Assembly: GCA_021772975.1 (NCBI GenBank)
Contig: JAJFKY010000012.1
Coordinates: forward strand, 62,001 to 126,000
Direction: 5' to 3'
Length of the DNA: 64,000 nt
DNA from: Gammaproteobacteria bacterium
GTDB lineage: Bacteria > Pseudomonadota > Gammaproteobacteria > Xanthomonadales > Wenzhouxiangellaceae
The notes below the pieces were generated by a model. The model did no database searches. It was not told the origin of the DNA and worked only from the letters and a program-made list of their open reading frames with translations. Shown piece by piece: positions 35,969-44,106 of the stretch. A program made the translations under genes and the position numbers. Numbering within the stretch: position 1 is the stretch's first letter; each line of letters begins with the position of its first letter.

Positions 35969-36371
35969 GGAAGGCTATCAAGGCGCTACACCAGAAAGAT
36001 CATGGCCAGGTACACGCCTGGCCTCTCCAGCAAGCAGCACTTTCCACCAGGCGCTTGTCGGGACGATAAGAGCAGGTTGCGAGTCGCTAGTCCTAATCCG
36101 CAAAGACGTGGTGTACCAGCACAATCAATTGGGTCTGATCACAATGCCCTGCATTGCTGCAAAAGGTATTGGTAATAGCAGGAAACTGCTTTCGATGAGC
36201 CGTTGTCCATGTGCTTAGACAAAAACGCATGTCTCTGCTAGCATGAGGATGCCTTGTAAGGATTCGAGGTATTTTGAAAAGGGCCAAGGCAGACCGCCTT
36301 GATATCAACTTTAGCAGTGGATGCTGCGCAAGGGTGGCAAGGTTGTATTTAAAATGCATACTTTAAACGTG
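35969..36371. other. Intergenic stretch after the E2 gene
   Basis: About 400 bases with no supported gene. A short hairpin GGCCAGG/CCTGGCC at 36004-36023 may end the E2 operon but lacks a U-run. From about 36100 the base composition becomes more AT-rich, which marks the start of the accessory patch. Confidence 0.5.
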
Positions 36372-36395
36372 GTTCCGCGTTTGCGGAACGTTTTT
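36372..36395 (+). terminator. Hairpin with T-run just upstream of the Gly-rich gene
   Basis: GTTCCGC-gttt-GCGGAAC followed by GTTTTT is a standard intrinsic terminator shape on the plus strand. It ends only about 20 bases before the next ATG, so it may end upstream transcription or act as an attenuator for that gene. Confidence 0.65.
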
Positions 36396-36417
36396 CCTAT
36401 GTAGTCTTTTATCACTT

Positions 36418-37188
36418 ATGGCCATCAATTCGATAGGCCAATCAAAACCAAATGACCGTGCTTGGGTTCTAGAATTTCAGACCGATCAAGAACATCATAC
36501 GATGACTATCAACTATGCCAGCCCTACCGGGGAAACCTTGAGTGTCAATAAAGATTACACCAACCCAGATGAATTGCTTAAGACCATTTCATTTAACGCT
36601 GATCAATCTCGATTAATAATCTCAAGGAGATCAGATGGAACATCTGTCGACGACAGTCTGTTTTCAGATGATATTGAAAACGATCAAAATATCAATTACG
36701 GCCAATACCAGTCTATTATAGAAGAATATCGGCTGGCTTTGGCTGAGACTCAAGCCGGTTTGGGTGCAAATCCTTATGGAACAATTGAGAGCTTCTCAAA
36801 TTTCTATGACCGTAATGAAAATATAGGCACAAGAAGCGCTTTAGAATGTTCTGCTGCGTTCTTTGCCTTTACTGCCGCAGCGATTACAGAAGAAATTGTG
36901 TGCGTTGCCGAGTTAACTCCAGCATGTTCAGCTGCAATCTCCACAGCTTTAAGCACATTCGCATCGATGATCGCTATTTGTTCCAGCGATGACGATGACG
37001 ATGATGATGGGGATCCAGGAACCGGTGGCAGTGGTGGTGGTGGCAGCGGCGGCAGTGATGGCGGCTCTACAACTGTCTATGTATACGGCGGTGGCGGTGG
37101 CGGTGGCGGTGGCGGGAGTGGTGGTGGTGCCGACTGCACATTTACCACTGTTGACGGTCACAGCACTTTGACTTGCCGACTACATTAG
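36418..37188 (+). CDS. Unknown protein with hydrophobic segment, Asp run and poly-Gly tail
   Basis: I do not recognise this 256-residue protein. Residues 1-130 are polar and have no signal peptide (MAINSIGQSKPNDRAWVLEF). Residues about 140-190 are small and hydrophobic with several cysteines (SAAFFAFTAAAITEEIVCVA, ELTPACSAAISTALSTFASM), possibly a membrane helix hairpin. Then come seven or more consecutive Asp and a long Gly/Ser stretch ending with two Cys and CRLH. Codon use and composition are more AT-rich than the neighbours, suggesting acquisition by transfer. The ATG at 36418 lacks a clear Shine-Dalgarno. Surface or secreted function is a guess. A terminator closes it, shared with the convergent two-TM gene. 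Confidence 0.65.
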   Translation: MAINSIGQSKPNDRAWVLEFQTDQEHHTMTINYASPTGETLSVNKDYTNPDELLKTISFNADQSRLIISRRSDGTSVDDSLFSDDIENDQNINYGQYQSIIEEYRLALAETQAGLGANPYGTIESFSNFYDRNENIGTRSALECSAAFFAFTAAAITEEIVCVAELTPACSAAISTALSTFASMIAICSSDDDDDDDGDPGTGGSGGGGSGGSDGGSTTVYVYGGGGGGGGGGSGGGADCTFTTVDGHSTLTCRLH

Positions 37189-37208
37189 AACAACATTAAA
37201 TTGTATTT

Positions 37209-37230
37209 AGCCCAACCCAAGTGTTGGGCT
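37209..37230. terminator. Intrinsic terminator between convergent accessory genes
   Basis: AGCCCAAC / GTTGGGCT, a perfect 8-bp stem with a 6-nt loop, followed by CTTTATTT on the plus strand. It ends the Gly-rich gene and abuts the stop of the convergent small membrane protein gene. Confidence 0.85.
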
Positions 37231-37232
37231 CT

Positions 37233-37457
37233 TTATTTCACAACAAAAGAACTTTCCAAATACTTTTGCCATGCCCATATGGCCACAATGCTTGTTATAA
37301 CCTGAGAAAGACCAACAACCATTAAAGGCAGTTGCTGATTAGAACTAGAAGCAAAAAAAACCAGGGCGCATAAATTAAGTATTGCTGTAATTGACGCTCC
37401 CCACGCAAACAAAACATCTGATTTTTCTTTCCGTCCTTTAGGACTCATATTGGACAT
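37233..37457 (-). CDS. Small two-TM membrane protein
   Basis: A 74-residue protein with a charged N-terminus (MSNMSPKGRKEKSDV) and two predicted membrane helices (LFAWGASITAILNLCALVFF and LPLMVVGLSQVITSIVAIWA). The ATG at 37457 follows GAGGAG seven bases upstream, a strong ribosome-binding site that decides this start; the longer open frame to 37667 has no such site. I recognise no family. Holin-like, toxin-like or immunity-like roles are all possible for such a protein next to an unusual Gly-rich gene; none can be shown. It lies in the AT-richer patch. Confidence 0.6.
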   Translation of the reverse strand: MSNMSPKGRKEKSDVLFAWGASITAILNLCALVFFASSSNQQLPLMVVGLSQVITSIVAIWAWQKYLESSFVVK

Positions 37458-37885
37458 CTGAAACTCCTCGCCACCCTTGGGCAGCACCCACAGCTGATCT
37501 AGCACACATCCTGTGAAAACTCGCTTCAGTCTTGAGATAATACCATTATTCCGGGGATGGAGCACTGACAGCCCAATCTGCATAGTGCAGTTAAACATAC
37601 GTTGCTCGCTACAAGAATGAACTGCTTCCTGTTCACATTTAAAATGCCAATCAACGCTGGCGATCAACGCCGCCTACAGCCAAAATCGCTGTTGTTCGTC
37701 ACATTGCAGTAAGCAATTCTCCAACAAAACATCCCCACCGACATTGACCACAGCCTGTGATTTTCTCGCACCGGACTGATTTGCGTCTATTCATGTAAGA
37801 AAACGTCGTGCTGACCAATAATCGGCTAGAAATCCGTTACCGACATGATATGCTTAATGTATAACGATTATGTCAGGTTAGAGCT
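37458..37885. other. AT-richer intergenic region upstream of the first Asp-box gene
   Basis: Over 400 bases with no supported gene. It must hold divergent promoters for the small membrane protein (minus) and the Asp-box protein (plus). A TATAAC-like box near 37860 is the only candidate I see. Confidence 0.4.
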
Positions 37886-40729
37886 ATGAATTATTCCTAT
37901 GTGCGTGGGCGCAATTCTTTGATGCGTCAACTGTTTTTCTGGGTACTGCTATTCACCATGACCAGTCTGACTGGTTATGTTTATGCTGGTCCGGGCATCT
38001 GGACCTCCTCAGGACCGGAAGGTGGCGTTATCAGTGGCCTGGTCGCCTCACCCAATGTGCCCAATACTTTCTACGCTGTCAGCCGCGGCGGCTTATTCAA
38101 ATCGGTTAACGGTGGCGTAAACTGGAACGAAGCCAGTATTGGTATTACCCGCCAGTTGAATGGCATTGTGCTGCACAGCAGCACAGCCGCTAATACGCTG
38201 TATAGCTTTTCTAACAGAAATGTGTATTTCAGCAATAACGGCGCGGCCTCGTGGATGGACCGCAGCCCACCCGCACTCAGCCCTGATACCTTTATAACAG
38301 CCGCCAGTCTATCGCGGGTGTTCCCCGGCAGAGTTTATATCGGAATCAGTGATGGCTCGGTGCTGCGCAGTGATGATGCCGGCCTGAGCTGGGTCGGTAC
38401 CAGCCCGCTACCGGTGATGAACCTGAGCGTCAGCACCATCGCCGCGCACCCGTCCAACCCTAATCTGCTGCTGCTGACCGCCAGCAGTCAAACCAGTTTT
38501 GGCGAAACCCGCCTGTTCCGCGGTAGCGCAGCCGGCGGCGCCTGGACGGAAATCACCTGCCTCACCGGTCCATGTCCCTGGTTTGACCGCCAGGTAACTG
38601 ATCTTGAATTTGCCGGCAGCGGTGGCAAGGTCTGGATGACCGATCAAGCCGCTATCTATCAAAGCCTGGATTTTGGCTCCAACTGGACCACGGTCAACCC
38701 GGCGCCCATTGAATCCGCCGGACAATTACTGACACCCAACCCGGATGACAATGATGATCTGTTTGTGGCCGGCCGCACCGGCCTGGCCTACACCCAGGAC
38801 AATGGCACCACCTGGACGGAAGTCTTTGCCGGCTTTATCGGTAACTCCGCATTGCAGACAGCCCGTTCCACGGCGCTGGTTTACGATCCATTCAACACCA
38901 CCATCCAGTTGGCGGGCAGTGACGGCAATGGTGTTTACCGGCGCATTAATCCGGGCATGGATGTCTGGCAGCCAAACGTCACCGGTATGAACGCCGTTAC
39001 CGTGCGCAGTGTCGATATTGCCCCCGGCAACCGGGTGCACGCTGCCACCGGAGACATATTCAGTCCCACTTTTGTTAATTTTCGCAGCACCAATGGCGGC
39101 AATAGCTGGTCTCAGGCCAATACCGGACTGGATGCCGATCATTTCCGGGCACTGGTGGTTGATCCCAATAATGATCAGATCGTCTATGCCGGCGGCCGCT
39201 ATCTGCCGCATATCAACAGCACGGGGATGTTTGATCCGGGCAACGGCGCCATTTATAAGAGCAGCGATGGCGGCATCAACTGGATGACGATTGACAACGG
39301 CATTCCAGTCGACCCCAGTCTGGGCCTCTCGCGGTTTGGCACCGTACGTTCAATTGCCCTGGACTTGTTCAGTGGTTCCAGCGGCGGTACCGGACCGATC
39401 CAGACACTGTATGTGGCCGGCAGCGGTCGATTTATTGATGACGGCATGGGCATGCCGATGCAGCAAGCAGCCCGTATCTACAAAAGCACCGACGCGGGCG
39501 CTACCTGGGTGGCCTCGGATAATGGCATTGGTTCCGCGCAAATGCATCCCAGCGGTTTTTTCCTGTTCGCATCGGGCGTACAGGTTCTGCAGGACCCCAG
39601 CGATGTCACCGGCAATACGCTGTACGCGGCCACCTTTATCGGCGGCCTGGATGGCGCGATAGTGCCAACCATACCCAACGGTGTATTCAAAACCATTGAC
39701 GGCGGCGCCAACTGGACACCGATGAGCAATGGCTTACCCAAGGTGGACGGCAATCCGGCCGCAACTGAAGCCAATGTTCTGTCGCTGGCATTGGATCCCA
39801 CCGATCCGACTGGTCAAACCCTGTATGCTTCCAGCAATGATTTTCTGAATAACTTCATCGGCACGGTGTACAAAACCACCGACGGCGGCGCCAACTGGGT
39901 GTTTTCAGGCAATGGCCTGATGGACCGCGATGTACGTGATCTGGTGGTTGACCCGCTGACCGGCGATGTATATGCGGCGGCGGCTGACCCATCCACCAAT
40001 GGTGACGGCGGTGTGTTTGTCAGCAGCGATGGCGGCGCCTCCTGGTCGTCCATCAGCATCGGCTTTCCGGCATCTGCCGTCGGTTTGAAACTGACGCTGG
40101 ACAACACCGGCCCGAATCCGATTATTCATGCGGGCACCACGCGCAGCTTGCAGAGCTTTGAAATACTGCCCGATGAGGACATTGATGGCGTTTCAGACCC
40201 GGTGGAAAGCAATGCGCCCAACGGCGGTGACGGCAACCTGGATGGCATGCAGGACTCGATGCAAAGCGAGGTCGCCTCAGCGCCGGTAAACAATACCAGC
40301 CGTGGCCCCTTAAGCACCTACGTTACGGCCGTCATCACGCCCGTCACCGGCAATTGTGATCGGCTGGAAAATGTCACCGGGCTGGATACCGTTGGCAGTG
40401 TACCGCCGGAAACCAGCTATGACCTGCCCTTTAATGGCATCCAGCTGCGTATTCCTGATTGCGAATCAGCCCAACTTGATTTGATCTACCATGAACGCAA
40501 CGCCGCTTTCGCGGAACAGTTACGCGCTTATGCCCTGGAGTTCCCTGATGAGGAGCGCTTTATGTGGCAGCAGATACCGACCGCGACGGTGGCTGGCGAC
40601 ACCTGGAGTTTCAATCTCAGTGACGGTCAGCTGGGCGACAGCACCTCGGAAGATAACGTCATCCTGTTCCTGGGCGGGCCAGCCAGATTGACTGAAATGT
40701 TTTTTGAAGATGGCATGGAAGTCGAATAA
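37886..40729 (+). CDS. Secreted Asp-box (BNR-like) beta-propeller protein, copy 1
   Basis: This 947-residue exported protein begins with a signal peptide (LFFWVLLFTMTSLTGYVYA). It contains many Asp-box repeats of the form S-x-D-G-G-x-x-W (KSVNGGVNW, RSDDAGLSW, KSSDGGINW, KSTDAGATW, KTIDGGANW, VSSDGGASW), the hallmark of sialidase/Vps10/Ycf48-like propellers. Near residue 765 is a calcium-binding-like DEDIDGVSDPVESNAPNGGD segment. The C-terminal 130 residues resemble a choice-of-anchor U domain (LPFNGIQLRIPDCESAQLDL, DGQLGDSTSEDNVILFLGGP) and end FFEDGMEVE. There are no sialidase active-site residues that I can point to. An extracellular binding or adhesion role is inference. A paralogue follows 234 nt downstream. 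Confidence 0.85.
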   Translation: MNYSYVRGRNSLMRQLFFWVLLFTMTSLTGYVYAGPGIWTSSGPEGGVISGLVASPNVPNTFYAVSRGGLFKSVNGGVNWNEASIGITRQLNGIVLHSSTAANTLYSFSNRNVYFSNNGAASWMDRSPPALSPDTFITAASLSRVFPGRVYIGISDGSVLRSDDAGLSWVGTSPLPVMNLSVSTIAAHPSNPNLLLLTASSQTSFGETRLFRGSAAGGAWTEITCLTGPCPWFDRQVTDLEFAGSGGKVWMTDQAAIYQSLDFGSNWTTVNPAPIESAGQLLTPNPDDNDDLFVAGRTGLAYTQDNGTTWTEVFAGFIGNSALQTARSTALVYDPFNTTIQLAGSDGNGVYRRINPGMDVWQPNVTGMNAVTVRSVDIAPGNRVHAATGDIFSPTFVNFRSTNGGNSWSQANTGLDADHFRALVVDPNNDQIVYAGGRYLPHINSTGMFDPGNGAIYKSSDGGINWMTIDNGIPVDPSLGLSRFGTVRSIALDLFSGSSGGTGPIQTLYVAGSGRFIDDGMGMPMQQAARIYKSTDAGATWVASDNGIGSAQMHPSGFFLFASGVQVLQDPSDVTGNTLYAATFIGGLDGAIVPTIPNGVFKTIDGGANWTPMSNGLPKVDGNPAATEANVLSLALDPTDPTGQTLYASSNDFLNNFIGTVYKTTDGGANWVFSGNGLMDRDVRDLVVDPLTGDVYAAAADPSTNGDGGVFVSSDGGASWSSISIGFPASAVGLKLTLDNTGPNPIIHAGTTRSLQSFEILPDEDIDGVSDPVESNAPNGGDGNLDGMQDSMQSEVASAPVNNTSRGPLSTYVTAVITPVTGNCDRLENVTGLDTVGSVPPETSYDLPFNGIQLRIPDCESAQLDLIYHERNAAFAEQLRAYALEFPDEERFMWQQIPTATVAGDTWSFNLSDGQLGDSTSEDNVILFLGGPARLTEMFFEDGMEVE

Positions 40730-40752
40730 GCCGGATATAAATTAACCCTGCC

Positions 40753-40776
40753 TTGTCCCCTCTCCTGTGGGGACAA
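40753..40776. terminator. Hairpin between the two Asp-box genes
   Basis: TTGTCCCC / GGGGACAA, an 8-bp stem with an 8-nt loop, without a U-run. It is a weak terminator or processing hairpin, and the second gene probably has its own promoter in the 230-nt gap. Confidence 0.4.
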
Positions 40777-40963
40777 AGGCCAGCCGCGCTGTTAACAACC
40801 GGTCGACTGGCAAAGCCTGCCGGCTTATTCAACTTTGTTATGGGTTGCCTCGTCAGCCACGGCACTTGCAGTATTTGCTCATCCGCATGACCTGTGATGC
40901 TCACAATCTGCGTTATTACCTGCATGACCTTACTTTCCGAGCCATCATTCAGGTGTATGCTGC

Positions 40964-43840
40964 ATGAATAAACAAAAACGAGTTAGAGCCCTGTCAAATA
41001 AACCTCTGCGCCGCCGCATGGCAGCTGTCTGTGCCGCATCTCATATCATCAGCTTGAGCATTATGCTGATTTATTGGGCCTCCACTGCCATTGCCGGGCC
41101 TGGTATCTGGACGACCGGCGGACCCGACGGCGGTGAGGTTTCCGGCCTGGTCGCCTCGCCCAGCAGCCCCAACACATTTTATGCCGTAGCCCGAGGCGGC
41201 GTGTTCAAGTCCATAGATGGCGGCATCACCTGGAATGCGGTCAATGCCGGCATCACCCGTCAGTTGGGCCGGCTGATTCTGCACAGCGCCACGGCCCCCG
41301 ATACCCTGTATAGCTTCAGCAGCCGGAATGTGTATTTCACCAATAATGGCGGTACCACCTGGTCTGACCGCACGCCGTCGGGAATGCTCACTACCAGCGG
41401 TCTTTCCTCAGCCACCTTATCGCGGGTGTTTCCCGGGCGCATCTATATCGCCCTGAATGACGGTTCAATCCTGCGTTCTGATGATGCGGGGCTCACCTGG
41501 GTCGGCACCAGCCCGCTGCCGGTCGCGGATCGGTTCATAACCACCATGGAAGCCCACCCAACCGATCCCGATGTGCTGCTGGTGGCGACGCAGTCATTAT
41601 CGATGGGCGCGGATGTGCGGGTGTTTCGCGGCACGGCCGCCGGGGGCGCCTGGACGGAAATCTGCCCTGGCATCTGCCCCTGGGGCGACTTCTCGGCATT
41701 AAACGATATCGCCTTCGCAGGCAGCAGTGGCAAAGCCTGGGCCATCACATTCGGCGGCGTCTTTCAAAGCCTGGATTTTGGCAGCAGCTGGAGCGCCACG
41801 CCCGGTTTGCCCGTGAATCAAGTGGGCGGACGATATCTGGCGCCCAATCCGGATGACAATGATGATCTGTTTGTGGGTGGCCGTCTCGGGCTGGCCTATA
41901 CCACCGACAATGGCAGCACCTGGACTGAAGTTCTAACCGGTTTTGGCGGCAACTCCTCGGCACAGATCGGTAATTCGCAGCAGGTGGTCTACGATCCGTT
42001 TAATACCAGCATTCAGCTGGCCGGATCACTCAGCAACGGCGTTTACCGCCGGATCAGCGCCGGCATGGATATCTGGATGCCCAACGTCACCGGTCTGCGT
42101 ACCGCCAATATCCGCGCGATCGCCGTGGCGCCGGGTAACCGGGTGCATGCCGGTATCGGTGATATTTTTGAACCGAGCTTTAATACCTTTCGCAGCACCA
42201 ATGGCGGAAGCAGCTGGACACCCACCAACAGCGGCTTGCAGGCTGACCATTTGCGCGATATCAGCGTCGATCCCAATAACGATCTGATTGTGTACGCATC
42301 AGGTCTTTATCGACCGCATCAAAACATTATGGGTGGTTCCGACAATGCCAATGGCGGCATCTATAAAAGCACCGACGGTGGTGTCAATTGGACCACCATT
42401 GATACGGGCATCCCGTTGAATGCAGGTGCTTCGAATACGTCCTTATTTGGCACCGCCCGCACCATCACACTGGATCAGTTCAGTGGTTCGGCTGGTGGTA
42501 CCGGACCCATTCAAGACTTGTATGTGGGCGGTACCGGGCGCTATGCTCCCGATGGTCTTGGCGGCTTTACCCAGCAGGCCGCGCGCATTTATAAAAGCAC
42601 CAATGCCGGCGGCAGCTGGGTGGCCATGGACAATGGTCTCGGCGCCCCCCAGGCCGATAGCTTTGGCAGCCCGATATTTGCCTCCGTGGTACAGATTGTG
42701 CAGGACAGCACGGATGCCACCGGCAATACGCTGTACGCCGCTACCTTTATCGGCGGCGGCGATGGCGGCATCACCGTGCCGACGGTACCCAACGGCGTTT
42801 TCAAAACCATCGACGGCGGCGCCAACTGGGCAGCGATGAGCAACGGCCTGCCCAAATTCGATGGCAATCCGGCGGCCACCGAAGCCAGTGTGTTATCCCT
42901 GGCGATTGACCCGACCGATGTCACCGGCATGACTCTGTATGCATCCAGCAATGATCTGAATAATTCCGCCTTAGGCACCGTCTATAAAACCATCGACGGC
43001 GGCGCTAATTGGACCTTCTCCGGCACCGGCCTGAATAACCGCGATGTCCGCGACCTGATGGTGGATGTGCTGACGGGTGATGTGTATGCCGCGGCGGCTG
43101 ACCCCAGCAGCAATGGCGATGGTGGTGTCTACGTCTCCGCGGATGGCGGCGCCAGCTGGCAATCCATTAGCGTTGGCTTTCCGCCGACCGCGGTATCCAC
43201 CAAACTGGCGCTGGACAATTCCGGTGCCAACCTGGTCATTCATGCCGGCACCACCCGCAGTGTGCAATCGTTTGAAGTATTGCCCGATGAAGATACCGAT
43301 GGGGTTTCCGATCCGGTAGAAACCGCTGCGCCCAATGGCGGTGACGGCAATCTGGACGGTATGCAGGACGCCATGCAGGCCGAGGTGTCTTCCACCCCGC
43401 TACAGACCATCAACCGGGGTGATTCGGAGTATGTCACCGCCGTGTTAACCGCTCAAACGGGTAACTGTAACAGCCTGGAAAATGTCACCGGACTGGATGC
43501 GCTGGACAGCGTGCCTTTGGAGTCCACCTACGTTCTGCCCTTCAATGGATTGCAGCTGCGTATCCCCGATTGTCAATCAGCCCAGATCGAGCTGATTTTT
43601 CACAATCGCAGCTTTGACAACACCAGCCGGATCCGCACCTACGCGCTGGATTTTCCAGATGAGTTGCGTTTCCAATGGCAATTCCTGCCCGGCGCGTCAT
43701 TGAGCGGCAATACCTGGACATTGACGCTGAATGACGGTCAGCTGGGTGACAGCACGGCGGAAGATAATGTGATCCTGTTTTTAGGCGGACCGTCGGAACT
43801 GGCGGAGATATTCTTTGACGACGGAATGGAAGTTGAATAG
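40964..43840 (+). CDS. Secreted Asp-box (BNR-like) beta-propeller protein, copy 2
   Basis: A 958-residue paralogue of the preceding gene with the same layout: signal peptide (IISLSIMLIYWASTAIAGPG), Asp-box repeats (KSIDGGITW, RSDDAGLTW, KSTDGGVNW, KTIDGGANW), a DEDTDGVSDPVETAAPNGGD segment, and a choice-of-anchor U-like C-terminus ending FFDDGMEVE. The two share long identical stretches (NPDDNDDLFVGGRLGLAYT versus NPDDNDDLFVAGRTGLAYT), so they arose by tandem duplication and diverged. Copy 2 has more differences near the N-terminus. It is convergent with the subtilase gene. Function unknown. Confidence 0.85.
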   Translation: MNKQKRVRALSNKPLRRRMAAVCAASHIISLSIMLIYWASTAIAGPGIWTTGGPDGGEVSGLVASPSSPNTFYAVARGGVFKSIDGGITWNAVNAGITRQLGRLILHSATAPDTLYSFSSRNVYFTNNGGTTWSDRTPSGMLTTSGLSSATLSRVFPGRIYIALNDGSILRSDDAGLTWVGTSPLPVADRFITTMEAHPTDPDVLLVATQSLSMGADVRVFRGTAAGGAWTEICPGICPWGDFSALNDIAFAGSSGKAWAITFGGVFQSLDFGSSWSATPGLPVNQVGGRYLAPNPDDNDDLFVGGRLGLAYTTDNGSTWTEVLTGFGGNSSAQIGNSQQVVYDPFNTSIQLAGSLSNGVYRRISAGMDIWMPNVTGLRTANIRAIAVAPGNRVHAGIGDIFEPSFNTFRSTNGGSSWTPTNSGLQADHLRDISVDPNNDLIVYASGLYRPHQNIMGGSDNANGGIYKSTDGGVNWTTIDTGIPLNAGASNTSLFGTARTITLDQFSGSAGGTGPIQDLYVGGTGRYAPDGLGGFTQQAARIYKSTNAGGSWVAMDNGLGAPQADSFGSPIFASVVQIVQDSTDATGNTLYAATFIGGGDGGITVPTVPNGVFKTIDGGANWAAMSNGLPKFDGNPAATEASVLSLAIDPTDVTGMTLYASSNDLNNSALGTVYKTIDGGANWTFSGTGLNNRDVRDLMVDVLTGDVYAAAADPSSNGDGGVYVSADGGASWQSISVGFPPTAVSTKLALDNSGANLVIHAGTTRSVQSFEVLPDEDTDGVSDPVETAAPNGGDGNLDGMQDAMQAEVSSTPLQTINRGDSEYVTAVLTAQTGNCNSLENVTGLDALDSVPLESTYVLPFNGLQLRIPDCQSAQIELIFHNRSFDNTSRIRTYALDFPDELRFQWQFLPGASLSGNTWTLTLNDGQLGDSTAEDNVILFLGGPSELAEIFFDDGMEVE

Positions 43841-44060
43841 CCGCTGATTCAGACTTTATAAACCATACCGGACACGATCCGGCAATTACCGGCCGGCAAC
43901 AAGATAATTGCCTCTGTTGATTGATAATGTTCGCTGCTATTGGTGGAATCAGAGCCTGTCAGCAGCAAAATGCAGCGCTATCAATACATTCCAATGGGAA
44001 CTGCCTGACGGCCAGGTCCCAGCCATGCATGCTTCCGCCCCGGACGGATATGCACAAGAC

Positions 44061-44090
44061 AAAAAAAATCTGCCCCGCGGTGCGGGGCAG
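44061..44090 (-). terminator. Strong intrinsic terminator of the subtilase gene
   Basis: On the minus strand CTGCCCCGC-ACC-GCGGGGCAG is followed by ATTTTTTTT. The stem has nine G:C-rich pairs and begins 16 nt after the subtilase stop. Confidence 0.93.
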
Positions 44091-44106
44091 ATAATGATGC
44101 TTGCTG

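Noticed and set aside
39000-43500. CRISPR-like or tandem DNA repeats in the Asp-box genes
   Set aside because: The repetition reflects coding Asp boxes and gene duplication; spacing is irregular and frames stay open.
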